From the NCBI RefSeq assembly GCF_022399565.1, contig NZ_JAJTUT010000005.1, positions 62,001-126,000 on the forward strand: a stretch of 64,000 bases of DNA, read 5' to 3'. Made by a program: the position numbers and the translations under genes. This DNA is from Flavobacterium algicola (GTDB lineage: Bacteria > Bacteroidota > Bacteroidia > Flavobacteriales > Flavobacteriaceae). The notes beneath the pieces were generated by a model. The model made no database searches. It was not told where the DNA came from and saw nothing but the letters and a program-made list of their open reading frames with translations. Of the stretch, positions 9,132 through 18,442 are shown one piece after another. The stretch's first letter is position 1; each line of letters begins with the position of its first letter.

Positions 9132-10250
9132 TTACTTTTTAAAACTGGAACGAACCTCTTTTAACATTCTTTCTTTTTGAACATAAACCAGATCTGACTC
9201 TACCATTTCTTCCACCATTGTTTTTAAAGTATATTTAGGTACCCATCCCAATTTCGTTTTAGATTTAGTAGGATCGCCAATTAATAAATCTACTTCTGTT
9301 GGACGGAAATACTCTGGATCAATTGCAATTACTTGTTTACCAACTTCTAACTGAAATTCAGGATTGCTGCAAGAAGTAATAAAACCTTTCTCATCCACAC
9401 CTTCACCTTTAAATTCAAGTGCTATACCTACTTCTGCAAACGCCATAGTAACAAAATCACGTACATAGGTCGTTTCTCCCATTGCAATGACATAATCTTC
9501 AGGCACATCTTGCTGTAGAATACGCCACATTGCCTCAACATAATCTTTAGCATGACCCCAATCACGTTGTGAATTTAAGTTACCTAAATACAAACAATCT
9601 TGTTCTCCCAATGCAATAGCTGCAGTAGCCATTGTAATTTTTCGCGTTACAAACGTTTCTCCACGACGAGGTGACTCATGATTAAATAATATCCCGTTAC
9701 AAGCAAACATGTTATATGCTTCTCTGTAATTTTTTGTTATCCAAAAGCCATAAATCTTAGCGGCACCATAAGGTGAACGAGGGTAAAAAGGAGAATGCTC
9801 ATCATACAACCCTTTTTCATTTTTATTTTCAGAAAGACCACCATACAACTCTGAAGTAGAAGCTTGGTATATTCGTGTTTTTTTCTCCATTCCTAATATA
9901 CGAACGGCTTCTAAAATACGAAGTGTTCCTACACCATCAACATTTACAACATATTCAGGAGAATCAAATGACACTTTTACATGACTCATAGCTCCTAAAT
10001 TATAAATTTCATCCGGTTGTACTTCTTGAATAATTCGAATAATATTAGTCGAATCTGTTAAATCACCATAATGCAACTTTAAATTTACATGATCTTCGTG
10101 GAGATCTTGATATATGTGATCTATACGTTGAGTATTAAAAGACGAAGCTCTCCTTTTAATACCATGAACCATATATCCTTTTTCTAATAATAATTCTGCT
10201 AAGTATGAACCGTCTTGGCCCGTTATCCCTGTAATAAGTGCTACCTTCAT
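9132..10250 (-). CDS. gmd: GDP-mannose 4,6-dehydratase Gmd
   Basis: Gmd converts GDP-D-mannose to GDP-4-keto-6-deoxy-D-mannose using bound NADP. The 372-aa protein has TGITGQDG at 7-14 and the Gmd-specific arginine-rich loop RRASSFNTQRIDHIY at 33-47, which reaches the neighbouring subunit's cofactor. The catalytic set is S131/T132, E134, Y161 and K165. The NHESPRRGETFVTRK stretch of GDP-binding Gmd enzymes is also present. A GDP-mannose source is encoded at 25678-26685. No Fcl (GDP-fucose synthase) lies in the window, so the next enzyme must be one of the other SDRs here or encoded elsewhere. Confidence 0.97.
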   Translation of the reverse strand: MKVALITGITGQDGSYLAELLLEKGYMVHGIKRRASSFNTQRIDHIYQDLHEDHVNLKLHYGDLTDSTNIIRIIQEVQPDEIYNLGAMSHVKVSFDSPEYVVNVDGVGTLRILEAVRILGMEKKTRIYQASTSELYGGLSENKNEKGLYDEHSPFYPRSPYGAAKIYGFWITKNYREAYNMFACNGILFNHESPRRGETFVTRKITMATAAIALGEQDCLYLGNLNSQRDWGHAKDYVEAMWRILQQDVPEDYVIAMGETTYVRDFVTMAFAEVGIALEFKGEGVDEKGFITSCSNPEFQLEVGKQVIAIDPEYFRPTEVDLLIGDPTKSKTKLGWVPKYTLKTMVEEMVESDLVYVQKERMLKEVRSSFKK

Positions 10251-10285
10251 TTTCTTAAATATTTTATAATTTATTTAATTTTAAC

Positions 10286-11185
10286 TTAAATCTTTTTATT
10301 TTTTACAAATGCTAAAATGGGTTGTGGGTCCCAACCAACTTCTTTTCTGGCTTTAGAATCATCAAATGTTAGATCTGATGTGATTTTACTAATTTTATCT
10401 GAATTCACGGGGAAACGGTCTCCTAAAATGTCACCCAATAGCCCCAAAACTTTTGCTATTGAGTAAGGCATATTAAAAGGCATCCGCTTATTATGATTGT
10501 TGGCTAGGGTATGACTAATCTCTTTAAAAGAAGGATGGTAACCATCTGTTAAATTAAAAATACCTCCCATTGATGCAGCAGTTTTAATAAATTTTGAAAC
10601 ATCGCTAATAAGTACCATACTTTTTTTTGCCTTACCACCAGCAATATCAAAATAATATCCTTTGTTTATTGCTCTAATCATTGCACCTAAATTTCCAGGA
10701 GGATTTTCACCTATTAACAACGGTAGCCTTAGTATTGTTCCTACTACATTATTTTTTTGACACCAATCTAACACAAGAACCTCTGCTTCAATCTTACTTA
10801 ATCCATAGGCATCTTTTGCATTTAGCACCGTCTTTTCATCTATATTGACCCCCTTACTTTTACCATAAACTGCAACTGAGCTAATAAAAACAAACTCTTT
10901 AGGTAAACCCACTCTTTCAATACCCGTTAATAAATTTTGGGTTCCGGTTACGTTTATATCGTAAAATTCTTTTTTCTGACTCTCACTCTTAGGTACAGAG
11001 TGTGCTTTACCTGCAGCGTGAACAACCAAATCAAATTTATGATCAAAAACAGGTGTATCATTCTCTAAACATATTCTATAATCACCTGATGATCTTGCTA
11101 AAGTACATACAAAACTTTCACTGCTATATTCTTCAAAAATTGATTTTCCTAAAAATCCATTTGCACCTGTTACTAAAATATTCAT
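10286..11185 (-). CDS. NAD-dependent epimerase/dehydratase (extended SDR)
   Basis: This 299-aa protein has a Rossmann motif TGANGFLGKS at 6-15, the substrate-site serines in FISSVAVYG near residue 101, and the catalytic YxxxK in DAYGLSKIEAE near residue 127. The C-terminal third contains FNLTDGYHPSFKEI, typical of sugar-nucleotide SDRs. It lies between gmd and a rhamnosyltransferase-like GT2 gene and abuts the latter without a gap. It could reduce GDP-4-keto-6-deoxymannose or epimerise another nucleotide sugar; the sequence does not settle this, so no symbol is given. Confidence 0.85.
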   Translation of the reverse strand: MNILVTGANGFLGKSIFEEYSSESFVCTLARSSGDYRICLENDTPVFDHKFDLVVHAAGKAHSVPKSESQKKEFYDINVTGTQNLLTGIERVGLPKEFVFISSVAVYGKSKGVNIDEKTVLNAKDAYGLSKIEAEVLVLDWCQKNNVVGTILRLPLLIGENPPGNLGAMIRAINKGYYFDIAGGKAKKSMVLISDVSKFIKTAASMGGIFNLTDGYHPSFKEISHTLANNHNKRMPFNMPYSIAKVLGLLGDILGDRFPVNSDKISKITSDLTFDDSKARKEVGWDPQPILAFVKNKKI

Positions 11186-11974
11186 CTAATATATACTTTT
11201 TAACCAGCCCCACTTATTAAAATAGATAAATGCACTTTGAACTGTAATCCACTTAAATTTAAAAGCTTTATGTGTCATCTTTGCAAAATGATGAAACACA
11301 TGAGCATCAGGGTAATACGCTGTTTTTGAAACTTCAAGAAATCGTCTTGTCAAATCAGCATCTTCCAGATACATGAAAATCTTATCATCAAAAAAACCAA
11401 CTTTCTTGAGCACTTCAGTTCTCAAAAACATGAAGCAACCTGACAAATAAGGTATGTCATACATTATTTTGTTGTAATCTTTATTTTTGTATTCATAAGA
11501 ATCCATTCTTTTTTGAAACTTTTTCTTCAAAAAATCAGGTAAAAAGCCTCTAGCAAATAAATCAAAAAAATTAGGATTAGTTTTGCATAAATATTGAAAT
11601 TCACCACTTGGATAGGTTACTTTTGGCATAACATGACCAATACTTTCATTCGCATCCATGAATTGACATAGCTTTTCTAAAGTTCCTTTTTCAAAATATA
11701 TATCAGGATTTAAAACTAAATGATAGTCTGGATTAAGATCATAAATCTCTTTAATTGCAATATTATGTGACGCTCCAAATCCTGGATTACTCGGATTATG
11801 CACATACTTCACCCTAGCATCGCTCTCTAATATTCGTAATTCATCGGTAGGTGAATTATCAATCAAATATAACCTCACAAATAATTCCGTGTTTAAGAAG
11901 GAGTCAATCGCTTCTTGTAATACCTGTAAATCATTTTTATATAAAACAATACAAGATGTTATTTTTACCTTCAT
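11186..11974 (-). CDS. Glycosyltransferase family 2, rhamnosyltransferase-like
   Basis: This 262-aa cytoplasmic GT-A enzyme has SCIVLYKND at the N-terminus, NPGFGASHNIAI near residue 83 and the metal-binding region HLVLNPDIYF near residue 106. The conserved GCFMFLRTEVLKKVGFFDDKIFMYLEDADLTRR block contains the ED catalytic pair. This arrangement is common in WbbL/rhamnosyltransferase-like enzymes, and dTDP-rhamnose is available from the locus. The acceptor and linkage cannot be read from sequence. Confidence 0.9.
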   Translation of the reverse strand: MKVKITSCIVLYKNDLQVLQEAIDSFLNTELFVRLYLIDNSPTDELRILESDARVKYVHNPSNPGFGASHNIAIKEIYDLNPDYHLVLNPDIYFEKGTLEKLCQFMDANESIGHVMPKVTYPSGEFQYLCKTNPNFFDLFARGFLPDFLKKKFQKRMDSYEYKNKDYNKIMYDIPYLSGCFMFLRTEVLKKVGFFDDKIFMYLEDADLTRRFLEVSKTAYYPDAHVFHHFAKMTHKAFKFKWITVQSAFIYFNKWGWLKSIY

Positions 11975-12123
11975 AAATATTAAGTTTAAATATATCGCAG
12001 GCTATCATTTGTATATAATATTTTGAACTTTATTCACTACTCATTTAACTTTATGAATATTAGCAAATAGTCAAATGTAAATGTTGCGATTTCGGAACCA
12101 AAAATATACTAATAAAGCCAATT

Positions 12124-13236
12124 TTAGTTCAATAGAAGTTGTAATAGTTCTTCCCAATTTTCAGCGTATGGCTTTGGATATACTATAGATTTTGTATTAT
12201 CAAAAATAATTGAATTTTGAAAAATAATTTGTTTCATGTAATTTGATAACATTTCTGAATTTTCTACGTCAAAAAACTTTACCTTATTATAATTACCTAC
12301 CGTTTCTCTCGCATATGGAAGGTCAGCTACTAGCATTGGCTTGTTAAATTGTTTGTATTCGCTAATAGGCAAGCCCCAAGTTTCTAGTTTAGAGGGGAAA
12401 ATCAAACAATCTGACCTTTCATACCACTCAATAATTTTTTCTCTAGATTGCAATCCAATAAATCTCATAGAATAAATCCCTTCAAATTTATTACAAATTT
12501 GTTTCGAATATGAATTTTCAGATCCGTCTACAGTAACAATCACTGAAAAATTAGTAATTCCACTGTCGTTTAAAATTTTTGTCGCCTCTCCAATCACTTC
12601 AATATTTTTAAAAGTACGTGGAAAAGTAGGGAAAACAAAAACTTTTTCAACTGACGCAAGCTCTTTTATTACAAAATTATTTGCTAATTTAGGTTCTTGT
12701 GGTTTTGCAACTATAACTTTAGCAGACTCTAATCTAAACATCTTAATAAATGCCTCTTTAATCCACAATTGCTGTACAATTACATATTTATTTCTTTTGA
12801 TGTTAATCCTATACAAATAAGAATAAAAAAGGGTAAAGAAAAAAACTGTTGGTTGCAATAATATTTTAAATGAAGCTATTTTATTAAATGGAGTTGGATT
12901 ATGACAATATACTGCCTGTGGAATGGTACCAATATTAGGACTCATATCATGCATTGAAAGCCAGAAATCGATTTTATTCTTTTTTGCAAATTTTTTAAAA
13001 TAAAAATATTCGTAATATAAACGAAAAACATAAGATTTTCTAGATTTTGGGAATTCCACAAATTTCACTCTAGTATATGAACAACCAGCAAATAATTTCT
13101 TATTGTGGACTAATGCTAAAAATTCATAGCCTTCAAACACACTACTATGGTCAACAGAAAGTAGACAATCTTTAAGAACAGAAAGAGTTCCCCCTTCAAA
13201 GAGATTTATTGCAGATATTACTACCCTTTTCTTCAT
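12124..13236 (-). CDS. Glycosyltransferase family 4 (GT-B fold)
   Basis: This 370-aa GT-B type protein has an N-terminal MKKRVVISAINLFEGGTL stretch matching the GGT loop of family 4 enzymes. In the C-terminal domain, FPSKLETWGLPISEYK carries the E-x7-E nucleotide-sugar-binding motif. A 149-base A/T-rich spacer with no seen signal separates it from the downstream GT2 gene, while 6 bases separate it from the upstream GT4 gene. It probably adds one residue of the repeat unit; donor and acceptor are unknown. Confidence 0.88.
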   Translation of the reverse strand: MKKRVVISAINLFEGGTLSVLKDCLLSVDHSSVFEGYEFLALVHNKKLFAGCSYTRVKFVEFPKSRKSYVFRLYYEYFYFKKFAKKNKIDFWLSMHDMSPNIGTIPQAVYCHNPTPFNKIASFKILLQPTVFFFTLFYSYLYRINIKRNKYVIVQQLWIKEAFIKMFRLESAKVIVAKPQEPKLANNFVIKELASVEKVFVFPTFPRTFKNIEVIGEATKILNDSGITNFSVIVTVDGSENSYSKQICNKFEGIYSMRFIGLQSREKIIEWYERSDCLIFPSKLETWGLPISEYKQFNKPMLVADLPYARETVGNYNKVKFFDVENSEMLSNYMKQIIFQNSIIFDNTKSIVYPKPYAENWEELLQLLLN

Positions 13237-13242
13237 GGTAAG

Positions 13243-14319
13243 TTAATTAATTAGTAGCTTGATATATAACTCTTTCATTTTTGAAACTATTATTTTATTT
13301 GAAAAAGTTTTATCGTAGTATTCTTTGTACCGCCCGTAAATAGCGTGGGTAGCAACATTTAACTTTGAGATAATACTTTTAGTATTATTTTCAAAAAGAA
13401 AATTCTGTGAGCAAATGACATCTGGAATAGCACACACTTTTGAAGCAATTACTACTTTATCAAATAAATATCCCTCAATAATGGGCAGACCAAAACCTTC
13501 ACCATATGCAGCAGGAACAATCACTATATCACAGTGTTTATAATATTGTATGAGTTCGTCATCAGGTACATATCCTAAAAGATGTATGTTTGACAATTTT
13601 CTCTTTTCTATTTCATTTTTATAAAATTCTAATAATGGTCCCTTTCCTGCTATACAAAATTCAAATTTTGAATTTTTCAATATTTCAGCTACATCAATAA
13701 TCAAATTAATTAATGCCCTCTCTTCCATACTACGTACAGCAAAAACTTTAACCACCTCTTCATTACTTTTTTTCGAATCTGAATCCTCAATAAATGGTTT
13801 GTTTTTAAATGATTCAAAATGTGACGTATTGGCTATAACTACAAAGTTTTCTTTGGTATAGAGACTCATTTTTTTTGAGTAGTCGGAAATAAAATGGAGA
13901 TAATCACACCTTAAGTAAAGTATTTTCTCTACTAACCAAAATAATTTACTGAATTTTTGTTTTGTAGCAGATTTTAAATAATAAAGTCCATCATGAACTG
14001 TCAAAAGATTAGACCTATAAATACTCATTATAGCCATCAAACTATTGTGAGCGTGTATGAAAAGTTTGCCGTTGTTTTTATTAAGTCTGATCAAAATGAG
14101 ATTTAAGGTTAAAAACCAAAACATATCTTTCTTAACCCCAATACAAATTAAATTTTCAAAACGCTTTACTTGAACTTTAGAGTCCCAATGCAAATAGTAG
14201 TTCACCCTAGATGGACTGGCAAGCGACTGAAAATGGATCACATTTTCTACTCCACGTTTGTGAGTAAACAAACTATTAAATCCAAAATAAACAATTGTGA
14301 CCTTAGTTCTCATATCCAA
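13243..14319 (-). CDS. Glycosyltransferase family 4 (GT-B fold)
   Basis: This 358-aa protein has a GT-B layout. The C-terminal half contains AGKGPLLEFYKN and HLLGYVPDDELIQYY, then the E-x7-E motif in YGEGFGLPIIEGY near residue 272. The N-terminal half has HAHNSLMAI and VHDGLYYL like other membrane-associated family members. It overlaps the upstream wzy-like gene by 17 bases, indicating one transcript and coupled translation. Sugar specificity is unknown. Confidence 0.88.
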   Translation of the reverse strand: MDMRTKVTIVYFGFNSLFTHKRGVENVIHFQSLASPSRVNYYLHWDSKVQVKRFENLICIGVKKDMFWFLTLNLILIRLNKNNGKLFIHAHNSLMAIMSIYRSNLLTVHDGLYYLKSATKQKFSKLFWLVEKILYLRCDYLHFISDYSKKMSLYTKENFVVIANTSHFESFKNKPFIEDSDSKKSNEEVVKVFAVRSMEERALINLIIDVAEILKNSKFEFCIAGKGPLLEFYKNEIEKRKLSNIHLLGYVPDDELIQYYKHCDIVIVPAAYGEGFGLPIIEGYLFDKVVIASKVCAIPDVICSQNFLFENNTKSIISKLNVATHAIYGRYKEYYDKTFSNKIIVSKMKELYIKLLIN

Positions 14320-15487
14320 ATAGAAATATTTTTTTTACCAAGAAGTAAAAAATAAAAATAAAAAGTAAAATAATTAGTGAAAATAAATTAGAGAATGCAA
14401 ATTGAACATCTACAAATAATGGTGTAATAAATAAATTCATTAATAGAAACGAAAATGGTGTCGCCATGCATTTTCTGAGAAATATGAAGATAAAACCAAT
14501 TATAATGTAATAAAAAAAATAAAAATTTTTTGCCAAAACATCAGCCTCAACAAAAATCTGTGGATTAGGTCCAACCAAAGCATCTTCATAATTAAAATAC
14601 AGCGAGTTGATCAATGGTCCTAAGGAACTAAAATGCAAATCTGAAAAAATCCTGAGACCAACAAAAAATTGATCAAACATATAAAGAATTGGGTAGTTGA
14701 TGTATTGCGATAATTCACCATAATAATAATAAACGGGACCGTCACTAAAGGCTATTATTCGATAAGCGAAATCAGCTAAAAATGTATCACCAAAAATTAA
14801 AAAGAAAGCGAATAAGGAGCTAAAGAATAAAACAATCATTATAGGCATTAATTTTGCATAATTGATTGAAATCTTTTTAAAACGAGAATAAACCCCAAAA
14901 ATAAATAACAATTCGATTAAAGCTGCTTTTGAACCCAAAGTCAATAACAAAAACATTGAAAACAATATATATAAAGTTGATTTTATTTTTTTGTTATCAT
15001 ACCAATAATAAAAAGACGATAAAGAAATAAGAGGTAACGCTACTTGATTTATTCTTTTAAATATACCCGCACCCTGATAAAAATCTTGCTTAGCAGCTCC
15101 TACATTGTCCTGAAAAAGCAGAAATCCTTTTGTTTTGATCAAATATACATTCATCAAAAAAACGATTACGAATAGAAAAAAGGTAAATTCTATCCACAAT
15201 TTTTCATTAATAAAGACGTTAGAATACATTTTTAATTTTGTCCTATCAATATAAATCACAATTCCTATCAATGCCATGAAAGATAAAATGTGTCCAAAAC
15301 TGATTAATCCCAAAGTAACCAACACACAAAATGTAAACATAATTTGAAAAAACATCATTATAGTGGGATCAAAATAATTTTGAAAAAAATTAATTTTTCT
15401 AAAAAACCAGAGAACAAACACGCTAAAAATAAATGCTAAAAAAATTACATTACCAGGAATAATTTCTGTTAATATTGGTACATTCAT
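14303..15487 (-). CDS. wzy: O-antigen/capsule repeat-unit polymerase (Wzy-like)
   Basis: This 394-aa, extremely hydrophobic protein has about eleven membrane segments and a larger periplasmic loop around residues 225-310. Wzy polymerases show little sequence conservation. The call rests on topology, length, position among glycosyltransferases and a flippase, and the GPNPQIFVEADVLAK stretch, which resembles a GP-rich loop common in oligosaccharide repeat-unit polymerases. It abuts the upstream GT2 gene. A second polymerase candidate of a different family (EpsG) is at 6971-8038. An O-antigen ligase is a less likely alternative. Confidence 0.78.
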   Translation of the reverse strand: MNVPILTEIIPGNVIFLAFIFSVFVLWFFRKINFFQNYFDPTIMMFFQIMFTFCVLVTLGLISFGHILSFMALIGIVIYIDRTKLKMYSNVFINEKLWIEFTFFLFVIVFLMNVYLIKTKGFLLFQDNVGAAKQDFYQGAGIFKRINQVALPLISLSSFYYWYDNKKIKSTLYILFSMFLLLTLGSKAALIELLFIFGVYSRFKKISINYAKLMPIMIVLFFSSLFAFFLIFGDTFLADFAYRIIAFSDGPVYYYYGELSQYINYPILYMFDQFFVGLRIFSDLHFSSLGPLINSLYFNYEDALVGPNPQIFVEADVLAKNFYFFYYIIIGFIFIFLRKCMATPFSFLLMNLFITPLFVDVQFAFSNLFSLIILLFIFIFYFLVKKIFLFGYEN

Positions 15488-16294
15488 TTATCTTTTATAA
15501 TTACGAATAGACATTTTTAAATAGAAAAGACACATATGCATCAAACGAACATAATATATAAACTGTGACGACTTATCACCGTGTTTTTTAAGAATCAGCT
15601 CTGATTCTACAAATAGTTTCATTGCATTTTTATAATCTGCAGAAACACCGTCCAAGTTGTATTTTGAAAAAATGATGTCAACTTTGTCAAGACCTCCTGA
15701 AGCTTCAATAATAGAAATAATTGTGTTAAAATCAGAAAAAACTTTGTAGTCTAAATCAAATCCACCAACAGCTCTATAACTTTCTGTTTTAACAAACAAA
15801 GCTTGATGACATAAATGAGCATTAAATAAATAACGTGGATTATAATTTACAATATCATCTTGAAATGATGGATAGTACCCGGAAGATGTTTGGTCATTAT
15901 TAAAAACCTCTACCTTTCCGACGATAATGGGATATTTAGACTCTTTACACCTTGAAGCAAATTGAGTTAACAAATTTAAATCATAGAAATAATCACCCGC
16001 ATTCATAAAATAACACCACTCTCCTTTTGCTATTTTTAACCCCTTATTCATTGCGTCATAAATACCTTTATCTCTTTCTGAGAGCCAAACAGTAATATTA
16101 TCTTGGTACTTTTCAATTATATCAATAGTACCATCAGTGCTTCCTCCATCGACTACAATATACTCAAAACTCTTAAAATCTTGATCAATAACATTTAAAA
16201 TGGTTTGTTCAATTATATTAACAGCATTGTAACATACCGTTATTATGGAAATGACGGGCTTCCTAATCACTTCTACTCTTTGGTTCATATACAT
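15488..16294 (-). CDS. Glycosyltransferase family 2
   Basis: This 268-aa GT-A enzyme is of the WcaA/colanic-acid type. It has ISIITVCYNAVNIIEQTI at the N-terminus, EYIVVDGGSTDGTIDII near residue 45, SERDKGIYDAMNKGL near residue 76 and WCYFMNAGD, the DXD-equivalent region, near residue 92. The start shares one base with the stop of the upstream Gmd-like gene. Enzymes with this pattern transfer hexoses or deoxyhexoses to lipid-linked intermediates; the substrate here is unknown. Confidence 0.9.
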   Translation of the reverse strand: MYMNQRVEVIRKPVISIITVCYNAVNIIEQTILNVIDQDFKSFEYIVVDGGSTDGTIDIIEKYQDNITVWLSERDKGIYDAMNKGLKIAKGEWCYFMNAGDYFYDLNLLTQFASRCKESKYPIIVGKVEVFNNDQTSSGYYPSFQDDIVNYNPRYLFNAHLCHQALFVKTESYRAVGGFDLDYKVFSDFNTIISIIEASGGLDKVDIIFSKYNLDGVSADYKNAMKLFVESELILKKHGDKSSQFIYYVRLMHMCLFYLKMSIRNYKR

Positions 16295-17280
16295 TAAAAA
16301 CTTTTAAGATCTAAGAATTGAATTTCTTCATTTATTAGAATTTCTAACACTTGATAAAAATCAAGATCGTAGTTCCAATTTAATTTTGTTTTTGCGGGTG
16401 TATTGTCACCATAAATATCTTCAATATCGGTAGGCCTCATGAAATCAGTATCGATAACTAGTTTATCTAAGGAAACATTTAGTTTTGCAAAAGTATATTC
16501 GATTATGGATCGTAGCGAAATACTCTTACCTGAACAAATGATAAAATCATCTGGAACATCCGACTGCAACATTAACCACATAGCCTCAACATAATTTGGT
16601 GAATATCCAAAATCTCTTTTAATATCAATATTACCTACTTTTAGAACCCATTCAGGATTTTTATGATTTTTTACAGTCTCATGAATCACTTTTTTTACAA
16701 AAAAATCATTACCCCTTAAAACAGATTCGTGATTAAAGAGCACACCGTTACAAGCATGTAGCCCGTAGGACTCTCTATAGTTAACTACAATCCAATGTGC
16801 AGAAGCCTTTGATATAGCATAAGGACTTAAAGGATGCATGGGAGTATTTATTGTTACGGGAAGGTTAGTAACTTTACCATACATCTCACTACTAGAAGCT
16901 TGATAAAAACGAATTGTAGGTTTGATAATTCGAATAGCCTCTAATAAATTTAAAACGGAAATAATATTAAAACTAATAGTCCCAATAGGTTGCTTAAATG
17001 ACACTCCCACAGAACTTTGTGCCGCTAAATTATAAATTTCGTCTGGTTTGTATTTATCAATTAATTTAATAATACTAGATAAATCAATCAAATCACACTC
17101 TTCAATTATAACATTACTTGCTATATTAAGTTGTTTTAATTTCAGTAAACTATCCTTGTTATGACTCCGAGTTACACCTATAATAGAATATCCTTTATCA
17201 AAAAGTAATTTGGTGAGATAAGCCCCATCTTGACCAGTAATACCAGTAATTATTGCTGTTCTTTGTTTCTCTAAACTCAT
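16294..17280 (-). CDS. Divergent GDP-mannose 4,6-dehydratase/RMD-like SDR
   Basis: This 328-aa extended SDR has TGITGQDGAYL at 12-22, S129-S131 with E132, and the catalytic pair Y154/K158 (SPYAISKAS), so the active site is intact. It shares YNLAAQSSVGVSF and NHES with Gmd. It lacks the arginine-rich RRxSxxNTxR subunit loop and has a changed GDP-binding stretch (RGNDFFVKK instead of RGETFVTRK). SPYxxSKAS and KVGNxxxxRDF are also found in GDP-6-deoxy-D-lyxo-hexulose reductases (RMD). It may therefore be a second dehydratase or a reductase making GDP-D-rhamnose from the product of the true Gmd at 9132-10250. The function is not fixed by sequence. Confidence 0.75.
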   Translation of the reverse strand: MSLEKQRTAIITGITGQDGAYLTKLLFDKGYSIIGVTRSHNKDSLLKLKQLNIASNVIIEECDLIDLSSIIKLIDKYKPDEIYNLAAQSSVGVSFKQPIGTISFNIISVLNLLEAIRIIKPTIRFYQASSSEMYGKVTNLPVTINTPMHPLSPYAISKASAHWIVVNYRESYGLHACNGVLFNHESVLRGNDFFVKKVIHETVKNHKNPEWVLKVGNIDIKRDFGYSPNYVEAMWLMLQSDVPDDFIICSGKSISLRSIIEYTFAKLNVSLDKLVIDTDFMRPTDIEDIYGDNTPAKTKLNWNYDLDFYQVLEILINEEIQFLDLKSF

Positions 17281-17315
17281 AATTATGTGTGTTTTTTTTG
17301 AAAAATAATATCATT

Positions 17316-18425
17316 TTAGAAAACTTTTTTATAAACATCTAGATGTTCGGCAAAAGATTTGTCCCATGAAAAAGATTTTAATCTATTATATCCTTTATTT
17401 TTTAAAACATTTCTCAAATTTTCATCCACTATCAAATTCTGAGCCAATTTAAATAAAGATTCTTGGTTTGTAGGATTAAAATAAATTGCAGCATCACCAC
17501 CTACCTCTGGCAATGACCCTCCACTACTTAATAAAGCTGGACATCCACAAGCAAAACTTTCTAATACAGGAATACCAAATCCCTCGTATAAGCTAGGAAA
17601 ACAAAAAAATATCGCATGAGAATAATAATTACTTAATACTTCATCGCTAAAAATAGGTTTAAAAACTACATAATTCTCTAGTCTTAACTCTTTAAAAAGT
17701 AAGAGTTCTTCAATAGTAAAGGATCCTCCACCTGCACAAATTACTTTTAAATTATTATCTATTAATAATGGAGCTATTGATTTAATAAAAAAATTAAAAT
17801 TTTTATAAATACCTCTGTTACCTACAAACAATATATAATCTTCATCAACCAACCTAGAAGAACCTGAAGCAGAAGAAATGTTTTCTAGGGAATTCCCCAA
17901 ATAAACAATATCTATTTTATTACTGTCAACATCAAATAAATCAATTAAATCATTTTTAGTTGTTTCTGAAATTGCAATTACTCTACTTGCATTATCTAAA
18001 AGACGTCTTTTATTATCAAACATCTTCGTATCTAATCTTAATTCTTCAAACTGATTCGCGAATTTCTCATGAATCATATCATAAAAAGTAATTACAAAAG
18101 GTTTGTTTTTTACCTCATTTAAAAAATAAGTATCATAATATGTAGGATGAAGTACATCAAAATTACCAGCTTTAACTGAGCTCTTACTTACTTTTTGATT
18201 AATTGTTTTAATTATGCGATCTTTACCTTTAAAATGGTTCTTAGGAAAAAACGATTTTAACTTTGGGTTAGTCCCTTGATTGTAATATGCATTGTTTGAT
18301 AATAATGTAGCAACATTACAGCTGTCCTCTATTTTATCATATCTTTTAATCAATTCATAAAAATATCTAGATATACCTCCATATTGTTGCTGCGTAAATA
18401 TTTGATGATCGTATAATATTTTCAT
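17316..18425 (-). CDS. Glycosyltransferase family 4, mannosyl-/rhamnosyltransferase-like
   Basis: This 369-aa GT-B protein opens with the typical MKILYDHQIFTQQQYGGISR segment carrying the GGI(S/G)R acceptor loop. It has a middle block FYDMIHEKF and a C-terminal FPSLYEGFGIPVLESFACG with the E-x7-E motif, followed by SLPEVGGDAA. This profile is common in WbaZ/MtfB-type mannosyl- and deoxyhexosyltransferases, which would suit the GDP-mannose-derived sugars of this locus. Linkage and exact donor are inferred only. Confidence 0.9.
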   Translation of the reverse strand: MKILYDHQIFTQQQYGGISRYFYELIKRYDKIEDSCNVATLLSNNAYYNQGTNPKLKSFFPKNHFKGKDRIIKTINQKVSKSSVKAGNFDVLHPTYYDTYFLNEVKNKPFVITFYDMIHEKFANQFEELRLDTKMFDNKRRLLDNASRVIAISETTKNDLIDLFDVDSNKIDIVYLGNSLENISSASGSSRLVDEDYILFVGNRGIYKNFNFFIKSIAPLLIDNNLKVICAGGGSFTIEELLLFKELRLENYVVFKPIFSDEVLSNYYSHAIFFCFPSLYEGFGIPVLESFACGCPALLSSGGSLPEVGGDAAIYFNPTNQESLFKLAQNLIVDENLRNVLKNKGYNRLKSFSWDKSFAEHLDVYKKVF

Positions 18426-18442
18426 TATCCTATTTATATAAA

